The notes under the pieces were generated by a model. It saw nothing but the letters and a program-made list of their open reading frames with translations. It was not told the DNA's origin and made no database searches. Below are positions 36,501 through 51,500 of a stretch of DNA of 64,000 nt, one piece after another. The stretch comes from Dromiciops gliroides (taxonomy: Eukaryota > Chordata > Mammalia > Microbiotheria > Microbiotheriidae), in assembly GCF_019393635.1 (NCBI RefSeq), contig NC_057861.1, positions 59,380,532 to 59,444,531 of the forward strand, read 5' to 3'. A program made the translations under genes and the position numbers. The stretch's first letter is position 1, and every line of letters starts with the position of its first letter.

Positions 36501-39500
36501 CATGGACTTGGTGGCATTGGCATGGGGCTAGGACCAGGAGGACAGCCCATTGATGCTAATCATCTAAACAAAGGCATAGGAATGGGCAACATAGGACCTG
36601 CAGGAATGGGAATGGAAGGCATGGGATTTGGAATAAACAAAATGGGAGGCATGGAGGGCCCCTTTGGTGGTGGCGGCATGGAAAACATGGGTCGGTTTGG
36701 ATCTGGCATGAACATGGGCCGAATGAGTGAGATGGATCGAGGAATGGGTGGAGGATTTGAGAGAGACTTTGCTCGGAATGAGATGGGAATGGCTCGGAGT
36801 TTTGGAGAACCTCTTGGCCGGGGAATGGGTGGTGGTGGTGGCAGTGTACCAGGAATCGAGAGAATGGGCCCTGGGATTGACCGTATAGGTGGTGCTGGGA
36901 TGGAAAGAATGGGTTCTGGCCTAGGCCACGGAATGGATAGAGTAGGGTCTGAGATGGAGAGAATGGGCCTTGTCATGGATCGTATGGGGTCAACTGTGGA
37001 GAGAATGGGGTCAGGAATAGAACGAATGGGTCCCCTTGGCATAGATCACATGACTACAAGCATTGAAAGGATGGGCCAAACCATGGATAGGATAGGTTCA
37101 GGTGTGGAAAGAATGGGGGCTGGCATGGGCTTTGGTATTGAGAGAATGGCTGCTCCTATAGATCGAGTTGGCTCAACTATAGAGAGGATGGGATCAGGTG
37201 TAGATCGTATGGGCACCACCATGGATCGCATGGGGTTAAGTATGGATCGTATGGTACCTGCTGGCATGGGAACAGGTATAGATCGCATGGGTCCAGTTAT
37301 GGATCGAATGTCTACCGGTTTGGACCAAATGGGTGCCAATAACATGGAGCGCATGGGATTGGACCGTATGGGTGTCAATAACATAGAGCACATGGGATTG
37401 GACCGTATGGGTGCCAATAACATAGAAAGAATGGGTCCTACTATGGGTCCAGCCCTAGGTTCAGGAATGGAGCATATGGGACTTGCCATGGGAGGTAGCT
37501 TTGACAGAGCTATGGAAATGGATAGGGGAAACTTTGGAGGCAGATTTGCAGGGTCTTTTGGAGGTGCTGGTGGCCATGTGCCTGGGGTTGCTCGAAAAGC
37601 CTGCCAGATATTTGTGAGAAATCTCCCTTTTGACTTTACATGGAAAATGCTAAAAGACAAATTCAATGAATGTGGCCATGTGTTGTATGCAGACATCAAG
37701 ATGGAGAATGGCAAATCCAAGGGTTGTGGCGTGGTTAAGTTTGAATCTCCAGAGGTGGCAGAAAGAGCCTGCCGGATGATGAATGGGATAAAACTCAGTG
37801 GCAGAGAGATTGATGTGCGAATTGATAGAAATGCTTAAGCAGTTGCCTTTTTTAAACATCAATACCAGACTTCCAAATTTGTATTTTGTTTTCCTTGTTA
37901 ACCATTTTAATTTGTTGGCTGGATGTATAAAGATGTTAAAATTCAGTTGCTTTCTGGGGTGATTTTAATTACTTTTTTAATGACTGGGATTCCATTTGAC
38001 TGTTTGCATTGAGATTGCAATGTACGAAATTTTTTTTGTAGTTGTGGCATCTTGTTGACATTATGACTTTGATAATAAATACCAGTTACTGAAAGCCTCT
38101 TAAAAAAAAAAAGTATATGAACAATGTAAGAAGTGAAACCGAGGCAGCAGAACCTCAGCAGGGATGCTCAAAGCTACAACAGGTGACTGCAAAACTGGGT
38201 TATGGCCAGAACATAAAAACAGATGACAAGTTCTTGAGAGAAATTCAAGAACCTAGAAAATGGAACAAGGAGCTTCAAAATGATTCAGTAAGAGCACCAA
38301 AAGATATAGGACACAAATAAACATGGGAAGACATACACGGTGATAAGGGCGAAGAAAACAGGACCAAAAGAATGTATACACTGTCCATAATTATGTAAAT
38401 AAAAGCAGCAATGAAGTCTGGGAAAAAAATAAACAGTAAAGTTCAAAGGGAACAAACATGATTTTTTGTTATTAATTTATTAAAATTAATTTACTTAAAT
38501 TAAAATAAACAAACTACAGGGGGCAGCTAGGTGGCACAGTAGATAAAGCACCGACCCTGGATACAGGAGGACCTGAGTTGAAATCCGGCACCAAACACTT
38601 GACACTTACTAGCTGTGTGACCCTGGGCAAGTCACTTAAACCCTCATTGCCCCACAAAACCAAAAACGAACAAAAGAAACTACAAATATTGGAGGTTTAT
38701 AGTTTTTTGTCTAACTTTTTTGTCTGATTCTTATTTGCATATTTATGTCTATTGATTGTGGTCAAATTTAATTTTTAAAAAGGAAAGAAAAAGATGGAAA
38801 AGGCTAGCACTGTAGAAACCACACTGTGGGAAATGATTAAAGAACATTTCCCAAAATGTATGGTCGGCCTCAGCTTGAACATGAAGAGGCTCACAGAGTC
38901 TTCCTCCATGAACCATCTGCAAAGATAGCGCTCCAGACACTCACCTGGCAAGTTTGCAAACTTTAAGAGACAAAGATGGCATTTTCCAAGCTGCCAAGAA
39001 GAAAGGAGAGAACATTTAAGAGATTAGAGGATAAGAAACGACTTGGGACATGCCCCAAAGACCTTCAAGAAGAGAACTGGGGCCAGGGGAGGGAGAGGGA
39101 GGAACCCGGAAAGAACAAAAGAGAAATAAGAGTTATCCCACAAGTATAGTGCCATGCCAGAAGACAAAAACAGATGACCCTATTTCAAGCTCATTTTTAG
39201 AATCAGAGAATTGCAAGCTGACTTTAGAAACTATTTTAGGACTTTGTGGAAATGAAGGAAATATTTTGTTAAAGTCTCCTATCTGCAAAGATCAATAAGA
39301 CAAACTATGAAGACCTGAAAAAAAAAAAAGATGAGACATACTCAACACATAAAGAAAGGTAGCTAATGCAAAAAAAAAAAATTACCCAACAGTGTGAAAA
39401 TGTCAAAGAATAGAAGAGTTGATGAGGGTTAGCTCCCAAAGCTAAATGCTCTATTATCCCTATATAAACCTCAAGGTTTTTCAAGTTAGCAATAAAAAGC

Positions 39501-42500
39501 AATGGTCAGAAACAAAATGTGTGCAAAATCATTGAGTCAAAAATGTGAGAAAGTGAGCAAAGATTGTTTTGATCTGATTTATGTGAAATAAAGAGTTTAA
39601 AATACACTATAGATGGGGCAGCTAGGTGGCGCAGTGGATAGAGCACCGGCCCTGGAGTCAGGAGTACCTGAGTTCAAGTCTGGCCTCTGACACTTAACAC
39701 TTACTAGCTGTGTGACCCTGGGCAAGTCACTTAACCCCAATTGCCTCACTAAAAAAAAAATAAAAAAAAAAAATAAAATAAAATACACTATAGAAACTGT
39801 GTAAAAAGAAGAAAAAGCCCAGAACAATAAATATAAACTTACAGGGTGAGTAGAAACCAAACCTGACAGTAAATGGACTGAATTCCCCTATTAAAATAAC
39901 AGGCAGGGGGAATTACTGCTAATTGTATTTTGTCTTTAACTTCAATCTGTTGCCTGTGAGAGCAATGGGTTTAGATTCAGAAAAGTTGGGTTTTATTTCT
40001 GGCTCAGCTACTCATTTGCTGGGTGACTACAGTCAAATCACTATCCTTTTCAAGGCCTCAGTTTCCTTATCTAAAAATGAGAGGTTTATAGTCAATCTTT
40101 TAAGAGCCCTTACAATAAAGGCAGCAAGGGTGACTAACAGGTGAAGTAGACTGCAGAGAAAAAAAAGCACTAAAATATATACTATGTAACCTTACACACT
40201 AAAGACCAAGCAATATTGCATCTCTCTGGTCCAGAAGACACAGAACGATAACAATAAACAGTCATGAAAGACTGCACTTTGGACAAAGAAACAGAGAGGA
40301 ATATATCTGTAACTAGAGACCGTAATATTAACAAATAACTTACCAAGCAAAGAATTAATAAATGATTAAAGATCTGAATAACACAATAAATAAGGTGGAG
40401 CTAACTGACATGAGGAAGAGGTGGCTAGGTGAGGGAGTAGAAGGAATGCTGGATTGGCAGTTTGGAGACTTGGGTCCAGACTCTGCCTCTAACTTGCTGT
40501 GTGACCTTCAGCAATTACTTCCTTTCCCTTAGGCCTTAATCAGGGAGTTGAACCAGATGTTCTTTAAGGTATCAGCCACTTCTAAATTCTAAGATACTAT
40601 ACTAAGATATAAAAACATGCTTTGTACATGAAAAAAGGGACAGAAATTCTATACATTTGCAGACTACCCTACATTAAAAATAGAAACAACAAAACACACA
40701 ACAGGTACTCATCCACATGAAAATGTTAAAAGTCTTAATTCCTGGTCAAAAAGCACAGCCAGAAAGGGGCAGCTAGGTGGTGCAGTAGATAAAGCACTGG
40801 CCCTGGATTCGGGAGGCCCTGAGTTCAAATCTGACCTCAGACACTTGACACTGGCTGTGTGACCCTGGGCAAATCACTTAACCTACATTGCCCGGGGGGG
40901 GGGGGGCACTTGACAAGTCAAAATAAAATAGCAAAGTAAAAATAATAAAACTAGGAACAACAATCTCTGCCCTTCTCTAGCTCTTAATTTTCTCATAGGG
41001 TAAAATAAAGGGGTTGGATTAGGCAGACTCTAAAAGAGCAGCAAGGTACAGTGAAAACAGCACTGGATTTGGAGTAAGAATACTTGGGCTCAATTCTCAA
41101 CTCGGATGCTTCTTAGCTGTTTAGCCATGGCCAAGTCACTTAGTCTCTATGAGCCTTAGCTTCCTTATCGGTAAAATGGATGTCACACTTGCACTACCCA
41201 CCTCCCAGGGTCCTCTGTAAATAGTAAGATCCAGGCAGCTCTACCAGTCTGGAAATGCTATGAAGAGGAGCACAGCGTTTTGGCCTTTCTTTGCATATCC
41301 AGGGCTCAGCATAGTGACTGGCAAATAGTAATTGCTTAAAAAATGCTCACTGACTGACTAAAGAAGCTCATTACCAGTTTGCCTGCAGGATGATAATTTT
41401 TTTGTTTTTAGTTTTTGTTTTGGCCACAGCAGTTCTCCAAGACAATCTACTAAGTCCGATATGGAGACTGTCATTAGTTAGTAGAATGTCCCTACCAAAA
41501 AAAACCCATAAATTTTTGAAGTAATGAAATACAAATAAAAATACCAATGGAATTTTGAGGGATGAGATTTATATTTTCATCACTACCTGCTTTAAGACTT
41601 ATAGTCTTAATAATGCCCGGGGCATTTAAAGGTTAAGTGACTTGCACAGAGGCACACTGCCAGGATCTGTCCGAGGTGGCACTTGAACATAGGATTTCCT
41701 GACTCTGAAAAGCCAGCTCTCTATCCACTATCCTATGCTGTTTCTCTTTAATGGGTTGCTTCCTAGAATTAGACAGTGATGACAAAATATATACAGAAGA
41801 ATAAGTGGACAATTAAGGGGACATCTGGGAGGAAAAATGAAGATGGGGGACTTGCACTGCCAGATATTGAATTGTACTAAAAAGTGGTAATTATTTTAAA
41901 TAAACTATATGCTATTAGATAAAAAGAGAATGGAGAATCTGGAATTAGAACCAAAGGCATATAGAAATATTATATAGTACCTGTAAAATCCAAGGGCACA
42001 AAACACTGGGGAAGGATTCTTTACTTAAAAAACAAAGCAAAAGGGGCAGCTAGGTGGCACCGTGGATAAAGCACTGGCCCTGGAGTCAGGAGGACCTGAG
42101 TTCAAATCGGGCATCAGACTCTTGACACTAACTACCTGTGTGACCCTGGGCAAATCACTTAACCCTCATTGGCCCATCAAAAAAAAATAATAATAATAAA
42201 AAAGGCAAAAAATCAAAACAAAACAAAACAAAACTCCTGGGAAAACTGGATAGCAGTATGGTGAAAAATGGGATTATGCAATATCACAACATATACCAAA
42301 AGAAATTTGGAATGGATCAGTAATCTAAATACTAAAAAAATAAGAAAAGTGAATGGTGGTGTCTATTATAATTGTAAAGAGGAGGAAAATTCTTAGCCAT
42401 TCAACAAATAGGATAAATTACAGGAAACAGAAAAGATGGATTTGATCATATTGATATTCAAACATTTATTAAGTAGCTACCTATGTTTTTATAGAATAAA

Positions 42501-45500
42501 GAGAAAGGTGTCCAGAATAGGAAGAAAACAAACAGAATGGGGAGAAAAAACCTTGCCATAAATATGGCTGATAAAAATCTGGTATTCCAATTTATAAAAA
42601 CAAGATTCCTTCTTTAACAGGTCAAAATGCAGAAAAGGGTAGCTCTCCCAGGGAAATCCCCCTCCCCCAATAAATTATCAATAATCACCTGAAAATGCAT
42701 TCAAATATTCTAATAACTTGAGCAAAGAAAATCTAAACAACTCTGAAATATCACTTTGCTCTTATTAAGTTTTTTTAAAAACTGATAAAAATAGTAAAAT
42801 TCAGTGTTAGTGGGATTGTGATAGCATGGCTAGAGAGCTGGACTTGGGAATCTGAAGGCCTCCAATAAAATCCCACCTGAGATGTTATTAGTTAATGTAT
42901 TTAGTGTAATATTAGACCTTGGGCAGTCTCAGTTTCCTCATCTGTAAAATGGAGATATCTATAATAGCACTTATGTCATAGAGCTGTGCTGAGAATAAAT
43001 GAAACACACATAAAGCACTTTGCAAACCTTTAAGTACTATGTAAATGCCAGTTGTCACTAACAGGCACATGATTACACTGCTGCTGGAGGCTAAGAATTG
43101 CCACAGTCTTCTTTGCAAAGCTACAGAGCATTCCACAAAACTGTTTTGTTTATACTCTTGGATCTATTAATATTACGACTGGGACAAAATCTGAAGGAGG
43201 TTTTATTTTTACAGGAAGAAATCCTGCAAAACTGTGGAATATGAATGTGACAAAAATACTGTGCTATAAGCGATGATATTAATGAAGAATCCAAAGTAAA
43301 ACGGGGGTGGGGGGAGTTATAAGACTAAACAGAAGTTTATAGCTTTACAATCTTTTATTATTATTTCTATGTCAAGAATGTTTGTTTTTCTTACTTAGCT
43401 TATATTTTTCTTGCTAAATTTAAACTAAAATAAAAAAAGAAATGATTATTTTTTTCTAAGGTCCCTTCCAGCTTTAACATTTTATGTTTCTAGGAAATAA
43501 ACAAATGGAAAAGACCCCCCCCAATTGAAAAACAGCAACAACCTTAAATCAAAAGTTGATTCTTTGAGAATAAAAACGTAAACACAGCCCAATGAATCAT
43601 TAGCCAAACTGATGAAGAAAAAGAAGAAAATGCAAATAAAATCAGTACATTATAGCAAAAACAAAAAAAAATTACAAAAATTAGAAAGCAGGATTCCCCC
43701 TAAAAACCAGCAACAAGCCAAAGATGTTCCAATTACCATTTGCATTTAATATAGTGGGAACAGCTGTAAGAGGTGAATAATGGGCACAATCTGAGTTAAA
43801 TTGAAAAATTACTTTTTGCAAATGACTTCATTGTAAAGCTAAAAAAATTGGGGAAAAGTAAGCCAAAAAATGACTAGAAGTCAAAAGTGAGTTCAGCAAA
43901 GTTGCAGGGATAAAATAAATACACAAAACTCAGTTCCAATCTGTATTAGTGACATAAAACTAGAAAAATGCAATGAAAATATGAAATTCTACTTAAAAAT
44001 AATAAAAAAACATTAGGGATGAAAACAATCGAGGACACAAACTTTTTTTTTTTTGGCGGGGCTATGGGGGTTAAGTGACTTGCCCAGGCTCACACAACTA
44101 GTAAGTGTCAAGTGTCTGAGACCGGATTTGAACTCAGGTACTCCTGAATCCAGGGCCGGTGCTTTATCCACTGCACCACCTAGTTGCCCCCACAAACTTT
44201 TTTATAAATTGGAATACCAGGCAACCTAGTTGCCCCCACAAACTTTTTTTTAAAAGAGAAATTATAATGATAAACAGCTATCAAGTTTTAGGATTATAAG
44301 GCACTTTATATACGTTATTTGATTCTCACAGAAATCTTGTGAAAGATATTAAATATTATCTCCATTTTACAGATGAGGAAAACTAAAGCTTAGTTAATGA
44401 CTTGTCCATGGTGACAATTAGTTGGTTGCAGAGTTGGGATTCTAACTCAGGTTTCCTGACTCAAAGTACTATGCTCTTGCTACTTCCATAGCCTGTTTCT
44501 CTTAAAAAACAAAAGCAAAACTATGGAAGACTAACTGAAGAACTAAAAAGGAAGCTATGAATAAAAGGCAGCAGTATGGTCATATGTTCTGAGCTAGAAA
44601 GTCTTTGCATATGGGGACTGATGACAAACTGTGTTCTGTTTTCTGAGGACCAGACTAGCCCTACCTGGAGAGGTTCATCACTAGAAAGCCAGGTGATGAA
44701 TTTCTGTTGGCCCACAACAATGCATGAAGCTGTCTCCTAAGGTGTGGAAGAATTGTCCTTGGTCTGAAGGAAGTACCAACACTAGGATGTGGTAAAGTAT
44801 TAAAGTGTGAATAAAAGCAACAACACAAATCAGAACACATCATTACTTGGAAAACAGTCTTTACTGTAAATGCTAGGTTATGTTTTATATCTGGAAAGAC
44901 AGATCTTCTAGTCAGCTTCTCACAGACTTAGATCAGAACCTATTTCATTTCCTGGAGCTACACTTATTCACCTGTCTAGTTTATGGTCTGATTGAGACAG
45001 ACATAGCGTTATGGCTCATCTACTTTGAATGAATAGACTTTTGAAATTCAACTCTAAGTTAGGAGACATACTACCCCCTGTCTAGCTGCAATGTATTTCA
45101 GCAAACTCTGCATCCCATGAGTTTGGAGAAATGAGAATATGGGGGGGAGGGGGGGAGTAGGGGAAGCAGCAAGAATTTTCAGTTTTAAGGCTCTTATCAA
45201 CACAGATGTAATGATACTTTCCAGTGGCTTTATGACTGACTGAAGTTCTCTTGCTGAACTTTAGGCCTGAAACACCTCCCAGTTAGTCATCAATGCTAGG
45301 TGATAGGGCCGTTCCAAGGTCCATTTCGATAGTATCCACAAGGCTTATTGTTCTGGGACACCAAATGAAAAATTCCCAAATTCTAGCTCTCCTTTTTTTG
45401 ACTATTAAAGTTTTATTAGGAAAAGAAAAAAAGGCATCCTGTGGCTTTCCTCTTCCCAGCCCCACCTACACCAGGTAAGAATGGCAGTTTACATTTTGAT

Positions 45501-48500
45501 AATTCTTTAAAATGTCAAATGCACAAATATTAGCCTCATTGTACAAATGAGGAGACCAAACGTCCAAGAGGTAAAGTGACTTGCTAGCTGGTAGTGGAGC
45601 TAGGATCTGAACCCAGATCTTCTTATTTCAAGCCCTGTGCAATTTCCACTATTTGGCGAAGCTTATTTCCTCATGACCACCACATAAAAGTACCAAAGCT
45701 AGGATCCTAGCTTAACTAAAATCAGATAAAACTGAATCACGCATTGACTTACAAACATTTAAAAATTTCCAAACAATTTAAATGTACCAGCAGTTAACTA
45801 ACTACCTCTTCAATGTTCCGAATCCAGTTCCGGATATTATCAAAAGATTTCTCATTGGTGATGTCATAGACCAGCATGATGCCCTATAAAAAGATAAATG
45901 AATAAATGCCTCGGTTAAAAAAGCTAAGAAATCTTGAAAGCTGGACCCACATCCCAATGGTATCCCATGACCTCAACCTAGTACTTATAACCCTCACAGC
46001 CCTTTTGTAGGTGGCGATGAGAATCAGTGAGAAAAGAATAGTTAATGTGGGAGATCTGCATATTAAACTCAGCTCAAGCTAAAGCAGAAAGGACCAGAAA
46101 AACTGGCTGTAATGAAGTAACAGGGGCTTGAAAACAAGTCAAATGGCTGGAATAAATAGGATATGAGCAAGTTCAGCTTGGATTATCTGACACTGTACTT
46201 TTATTAAAGAACAAAAGGGGATCTCATCAACTGGGAAAAATCACTGTTTTGAATTGTTTTATTATGAATAAATCAATAATAGATAGGAACAGTAGAGTGT
46301 AGTGAAGAGGACAATGGAGTCAGGAGCACCAGGTTCTGGTCCCTGCTCTGTTATCTGTTAACCATATAACCACAGGCAAACCAGAACTAGAAGAGCTCTG
46401 AGTTTCCTCCCAGCCAAAAAGCTATGAGCCTATGATTTCTACTGAGATGAGGTTTCTTTCCTTATAAAATGGGAATAATAATTACCAGATATAATTTGCC
46501 TAACTTACTAACGGCTTGAATTTTAAATAACTGCTTTGTAGTTTACAAAGTATTTTAATCCTAAAAGCGCCATAAAGTAGATTGCATAAATATCATCACC
46601 CTCATGTTACAGATGATGAAACAGGTTCAGAGATAGGAAGTGACTTGTCTATGGTCACACAGTGTCAGAGGCAGGACCAGAATCCATTTCACAAGATCAG
46701 GGGTTTAGAGCTGGATGAGACCTTGGAGGCCATCTTGTCAATCCCCCCCCTTTTTCCTTTCTTTTTTTTTTTTATCGAGGCAATTGGGATTAAGTGACTT
46801 GCCCAGGGTCACACAGCTAGTAAATGTTAAGTGTCTGAGGCCAGATTTGAACTCAGGTACTCCTGACTCCAGGGCCGGTGCTTTATCCACTGCACCACCT
46901 AGCTGCCCCAATCCCCTTTTTAGGAGACGAAGAAACTAAGGCCCAGTGAGGTCCAATGGCTCGCCTGTAGGCAGTGGCTCAGGTGGCATCTGAATCATGG
47001 TCCCTCTGACGCTATAAATCCAGCCCTTTTAGTCTTGTACCATTCCAAGTCCAATATTCTTTCCTAATTCTCCTAAAAGTTTCTTTGCAGATTTAAAATG
47101 ACTATATCCCTTTCAAATTTCTTCAAGGTTCTCTTTGTCAATCATCACCATACTCTTGACAGCACATGGAAAAAAATACCCATAACGCTCCATGGCTACA
47201 TTATTCAAACAGCCAATTACTGTACAGCCAATTCTTTAGAAAGAGACTTTTCCTCCTAAGTATAAAATACCCTGTGGTTTTAAGGCCTGTACATTCAAAG
47301 ATAAAGGATAATTACAATTAAAAAAAAATTCATACCATTGCACCTCTGTAGTATGCAGTTGTGATTGTTCGAAACCGTTCCTGACCAGCTGTGTCCCTAA
47401 AACAAAAAGATTTGAGTTTTTAAAAATGTACAATTATATTCACGCATATTCATTCAACAAACATCTATTAATGATCTGTCATGTACAGAGAACCATGTTA
47501 GTACTGGGAGCAAAAGAAATTTTAGCTAATAGCCCTTGCCCTCTAACAGAGGAATATGACACACAGCTAACTATAACACAAAACAATACAGAGAAGAGGG
47601 TGCTAATAAAGGCTAGCTAAGGTCCAAGACGGAAGCTAACATTATCCAGGGAAGGCTGGAAAATATTTTCATAGAGAATGCATTTGAACTGAGCCTTAAA
47701 AGACAGGTTGGATTTCAACAGGAAGGGTGGGGAGATGGTGCTTTTAATAAAAAAAAAAGGTGCAAGGCAGGAAAGTGAGGGGTGTGTAAAGGGGCAACAA
47801 ATTGTCCAGTTTGGCTATGGCAAAGAGTGTGCTGAAGGAACTAGTATGAGGCAATACTGGAAGAGATAAAGCCCTGAATGTCAAGATAAGGAATTTAATC
47901 TTTATTTGGCAAAAGGAGAGCTACCAAAGGATTCTGAGGAGAGAAATGACATGACCAGGTCTATGCAGAAGGAAAATTAATCAGGCAAGAATGTGAAGGG
48001 CAGATTAGAGGAGAGAGGGAAAAGCTGGTGAAGGGACTGGGCTTGGGATATGAGAACTTTGCTGTCTCACAAGAACAATATATGAGTATTACTTAGTAGT
48101 GCAAACTTGAGATTGTCTAGTTAAAAAGACTCAACCATGTGTATCTAGCACAATGCAAATTTTTTTTTTTTAAATCCATTAATTTGAGTCAAACCAACCT
48201 GGGCAGTCTAAAACTAAACTTGATCTGTTTGCAGCATCTGTTCAGATGTTAAAATCTGAGTACCATTCCATCATAAATGTCCGTTATTGGCAGCAAAACA
48301 AAGTGTAGACATCATAGGTATATGTAAGTATGCCAAGAATTCATCTACAATATTCTTGGGTCCAAGGTTTAGAGTGCTGGCCAATTTGGCCCATTATATT
48401 ATATTATGGGAATTCACTCCCAATGTCTTGAAAATGAAAACATGTATTGTATTCTAAACAAGACATGTCTGTGCCTAAACTCTGCTTTGGGATTTGGGGA

Positions 48501-51500
48501 AAACACGCAAAGTAATGTTTTCACTAGTGATATCCCTTTCCTTCGATCTTCAACAAGAGAATAAAGTGGAATATGAAAAAGTCAATCTATTACACACTGA
48601 TATGATCCAAACACAATGTGAACTAGTGTTACTTCTCCACCCTGGTGAGAGGCAGATATAGGCTTTCCCACAAATTAAATGCAAGTAGACCGGCATGCCA
48701 GACCAAGCCCACATGGAAGGAAGGGTATATCTGGCCAGCTCTTGACAATATTGGAATGTTATATGATTACAAAAGTTCAGCTTAAAGAAAACCCAAATGG
48801 AGTGCTCAGAACGTCCCAACAACACAAAGCCTATGCCTGAGAGCCAAAAGGAAAATAGCTCCTTTGAGCTGGGTGTGAAACACAAAACTCTTTTGAAGGA
48901 AACCTGTTTGTTCAAGTGACTAGCCAGAGTTGTGTAAACAATTAGACATGGTCAGGATATTTAAGGGAGGGGGAGGAGGAAGAGGAGAAGCTTCAGAGTG
49001 GGTGCTTCTTCAAATCGATTCACTGTGGAAATCAAAGGTACTAGTAAAATGCCTCAATAAGAATAAGAGAATAGAAAAAACCCACTTCCAGTACAAAGAC
49101 TCTTACCATATCTGTAGTTTAATTCTTTTGCCATCTAGCTCTATGGTTCTGATTTTGAAGTCAATGCCTGAAAGAAAGAAAAGCAACATTACTAGTTGAT
49201 TTCAGAAGTTCACTATGGCTTTTGGAATGTGCTTTCATTACAGGGTCCAAGTCCCCTTTTCAGTTCACTGAAATCAACTGCACAGCCCTAACCGTACATT
49301 CCAAACTGTACATTCACACACAAGTCCCTATGGGGCTATCTGAAACGGAGCTGGAAGGATGAGAACTGACTCCAAGAGGACAGAGAGCCAAGCTTAAATG
49401 AGAAGAGTCTTAAGGATAACCAAAAGCAAGTATATATGGGAACACAATGACAAACAAAACCACAGCAGACGATTAGAGCAAAGCAACAGAAGAGAGGATC
49501 ACATTAGATTGCTCAAAGCAAACTGCCCTCATACAGCTTGCCTTCCACTATAGTCTAGCTTTTGAATGCTAGATGCTGATTCCAATTAAACTCTTCCCTT
49601 TTCTGTGACAAGCATTTAAAGGGACATGTGATCAGAAGTGATGAATTTGTACCGCCCTTAAGGCAACACTTTGTTTCCTACTTTTCTTTGGTTTTGTTAA
49701 TACCATAAGCTTAATTAAGAAGTATAATTTATGAGGCTTAAGAATCTGGCCAAATTATAAGGTAAAGAGACAAGATGGTGTAGTGGATAGAGCTGACTGT
49801 GGAGTCAGAAAGACTTGGGTGTGAGTCCCACCAAGGTTGGCCTGTCCCAGAGCAGCAGTGTGCCCCTGGGCAAGTCATTTAACTTCTTGGTGGCTGTGGC
49901 AACTCTCTAAGGCTATAAAATGCAGCATGCAGAGTGCTGAAATACATTGGTAGAAAGCCTTTGCTCTTAGGGAATTCCCCAAAACTCAAGAAATCACAGG
50001 TTCAAGTCTCTACTCTCTCCTCTTCCTTGAAATTACAAAGTAACAAACCTTCCTGCCAATACAGAGATTAAGGATGATAAACTAAACTTCATTGAGCTAG
50101 GAGTACTAACCAGATTAGTCTCTGTGGGGTCTAGGTTAGGCTTTGCCAATACTCTGAGTAACCTGAGCCTAAAGTTAGTCTCTGGGCTAGTTTTCCATCA
50201 ATGAAACGAAGGGCTGGAACAAAATTATCTCAAGGCCTACTGCTGCTTGAAAATAATAGGCTTCCTAAATGAAAATCCCAGGGTGGATCTCAGTAGCATT
50301 GGTAAGGAGCTGGAAAACTTCTAAGCTGAAATCTTCAGGGAGTAAGTAGACTTGTGGTCTAGCTTAAGCACCAGCTGTGCTACAACCATACACTACTTTC
50401 TGATTTGCAGAGAAGTGAAGAAGCTTTAACTTCCACTTCTCCGAGGGTTTGAAAGAAACCAGGATGAATTAGTAAGAAGGAAACCTATGTTCAACGGGGG
50501 ACAGTCACTAAATCGGCTATTTTGATTCCCTTCGGTAAGGCCTCAGGCCTCTAAGCACGGCAAGTTTCAGAAATTCCAAGAGGGCGGGGATCATTCTGTC
50601 ATGCAAGCAATGCTTTGGGCTGGAAGGGACCTCAAAGGTCATATAATACAACTAACTCCATCACCTCTTTTGGTATCCATATCCTTTAACACCCAGCTGG
50701 CTAGTAGTAGGTGCTTGATATTCACTGAATTCAATGGAACACAGATGAAGAAACCCAGAGAATTAAAGTGACTTCTCCAAGGTCACATAGGTAGTTAAAC
50801 AATAGAACCAACCCAGTTGTAAAGTCCAGATCACGTGACTCAAAAAGTCAATCTTTCCAGTGCACTACTCTGCCTCTCCCTCCATTCAGCAAATTTTTGA
50901 ATGGGATCAGCTCTGTCCAAGTTACTCTAAAAGCTAGAAGAGCACTGCCAGCAGCTCAATAAGTACCCGCTATTGAATATCTTTCATATTCACAACTTTA
51001 TTCAACAAGTCTTATTTAAAGTCAATGCAAGAGCTTTCTAAACCGAAAGTCCCTCTGTGGAGTAACAGCTGTACTTTCTGAGCACGAAGATAGGGAAGTC
51101 TGGCTGAAGCTGATTAAGGTGCAGTGGGGCGCCTTTATCTGAGAGTCATCTACTTTTGATGACACAAGGAGAGTACTATCACTTCATCTTTGCTTTGGGA
51201 CTGCTTTAACCTTATATTAATGAGAGGGCTGGAAACAGGAACTAAGGTTACTAACACTCAACAAAATGTCATAAAACCATAAAGGACTATACAAATGTGA
51301 GCTATTATCAGAGACCTGAGAGAATGAACATTTAGTCTGAGCCCCTCATTTTACACATGGGAAAACTGAGGCCCAGAGAGGGGGAAGTAACTTGCTCAAG
51401 GTCAGAGTTGGTTACTGGAGAGCCAGAATTAGAATCCAGGTCTTCTGGCATTCTTTCCATTACTGTACATTACTGCTACTTCTAGTGATCTCTCTTGGGA

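Noticed and set aside
36560-37720. Long minus-strand frames of 160 and 224 codons
   Set aside because: Mirror image of the HNRNPM Met/Gly/Arg repeats; Pro/Ile/Ser-rich products with no family pattern.
35607-37838. The HNRNPM gene itself
   Set aside because: No introns, an A tail, and a 19-bp target duplication show a retrocopy; the parent gene has many introns.
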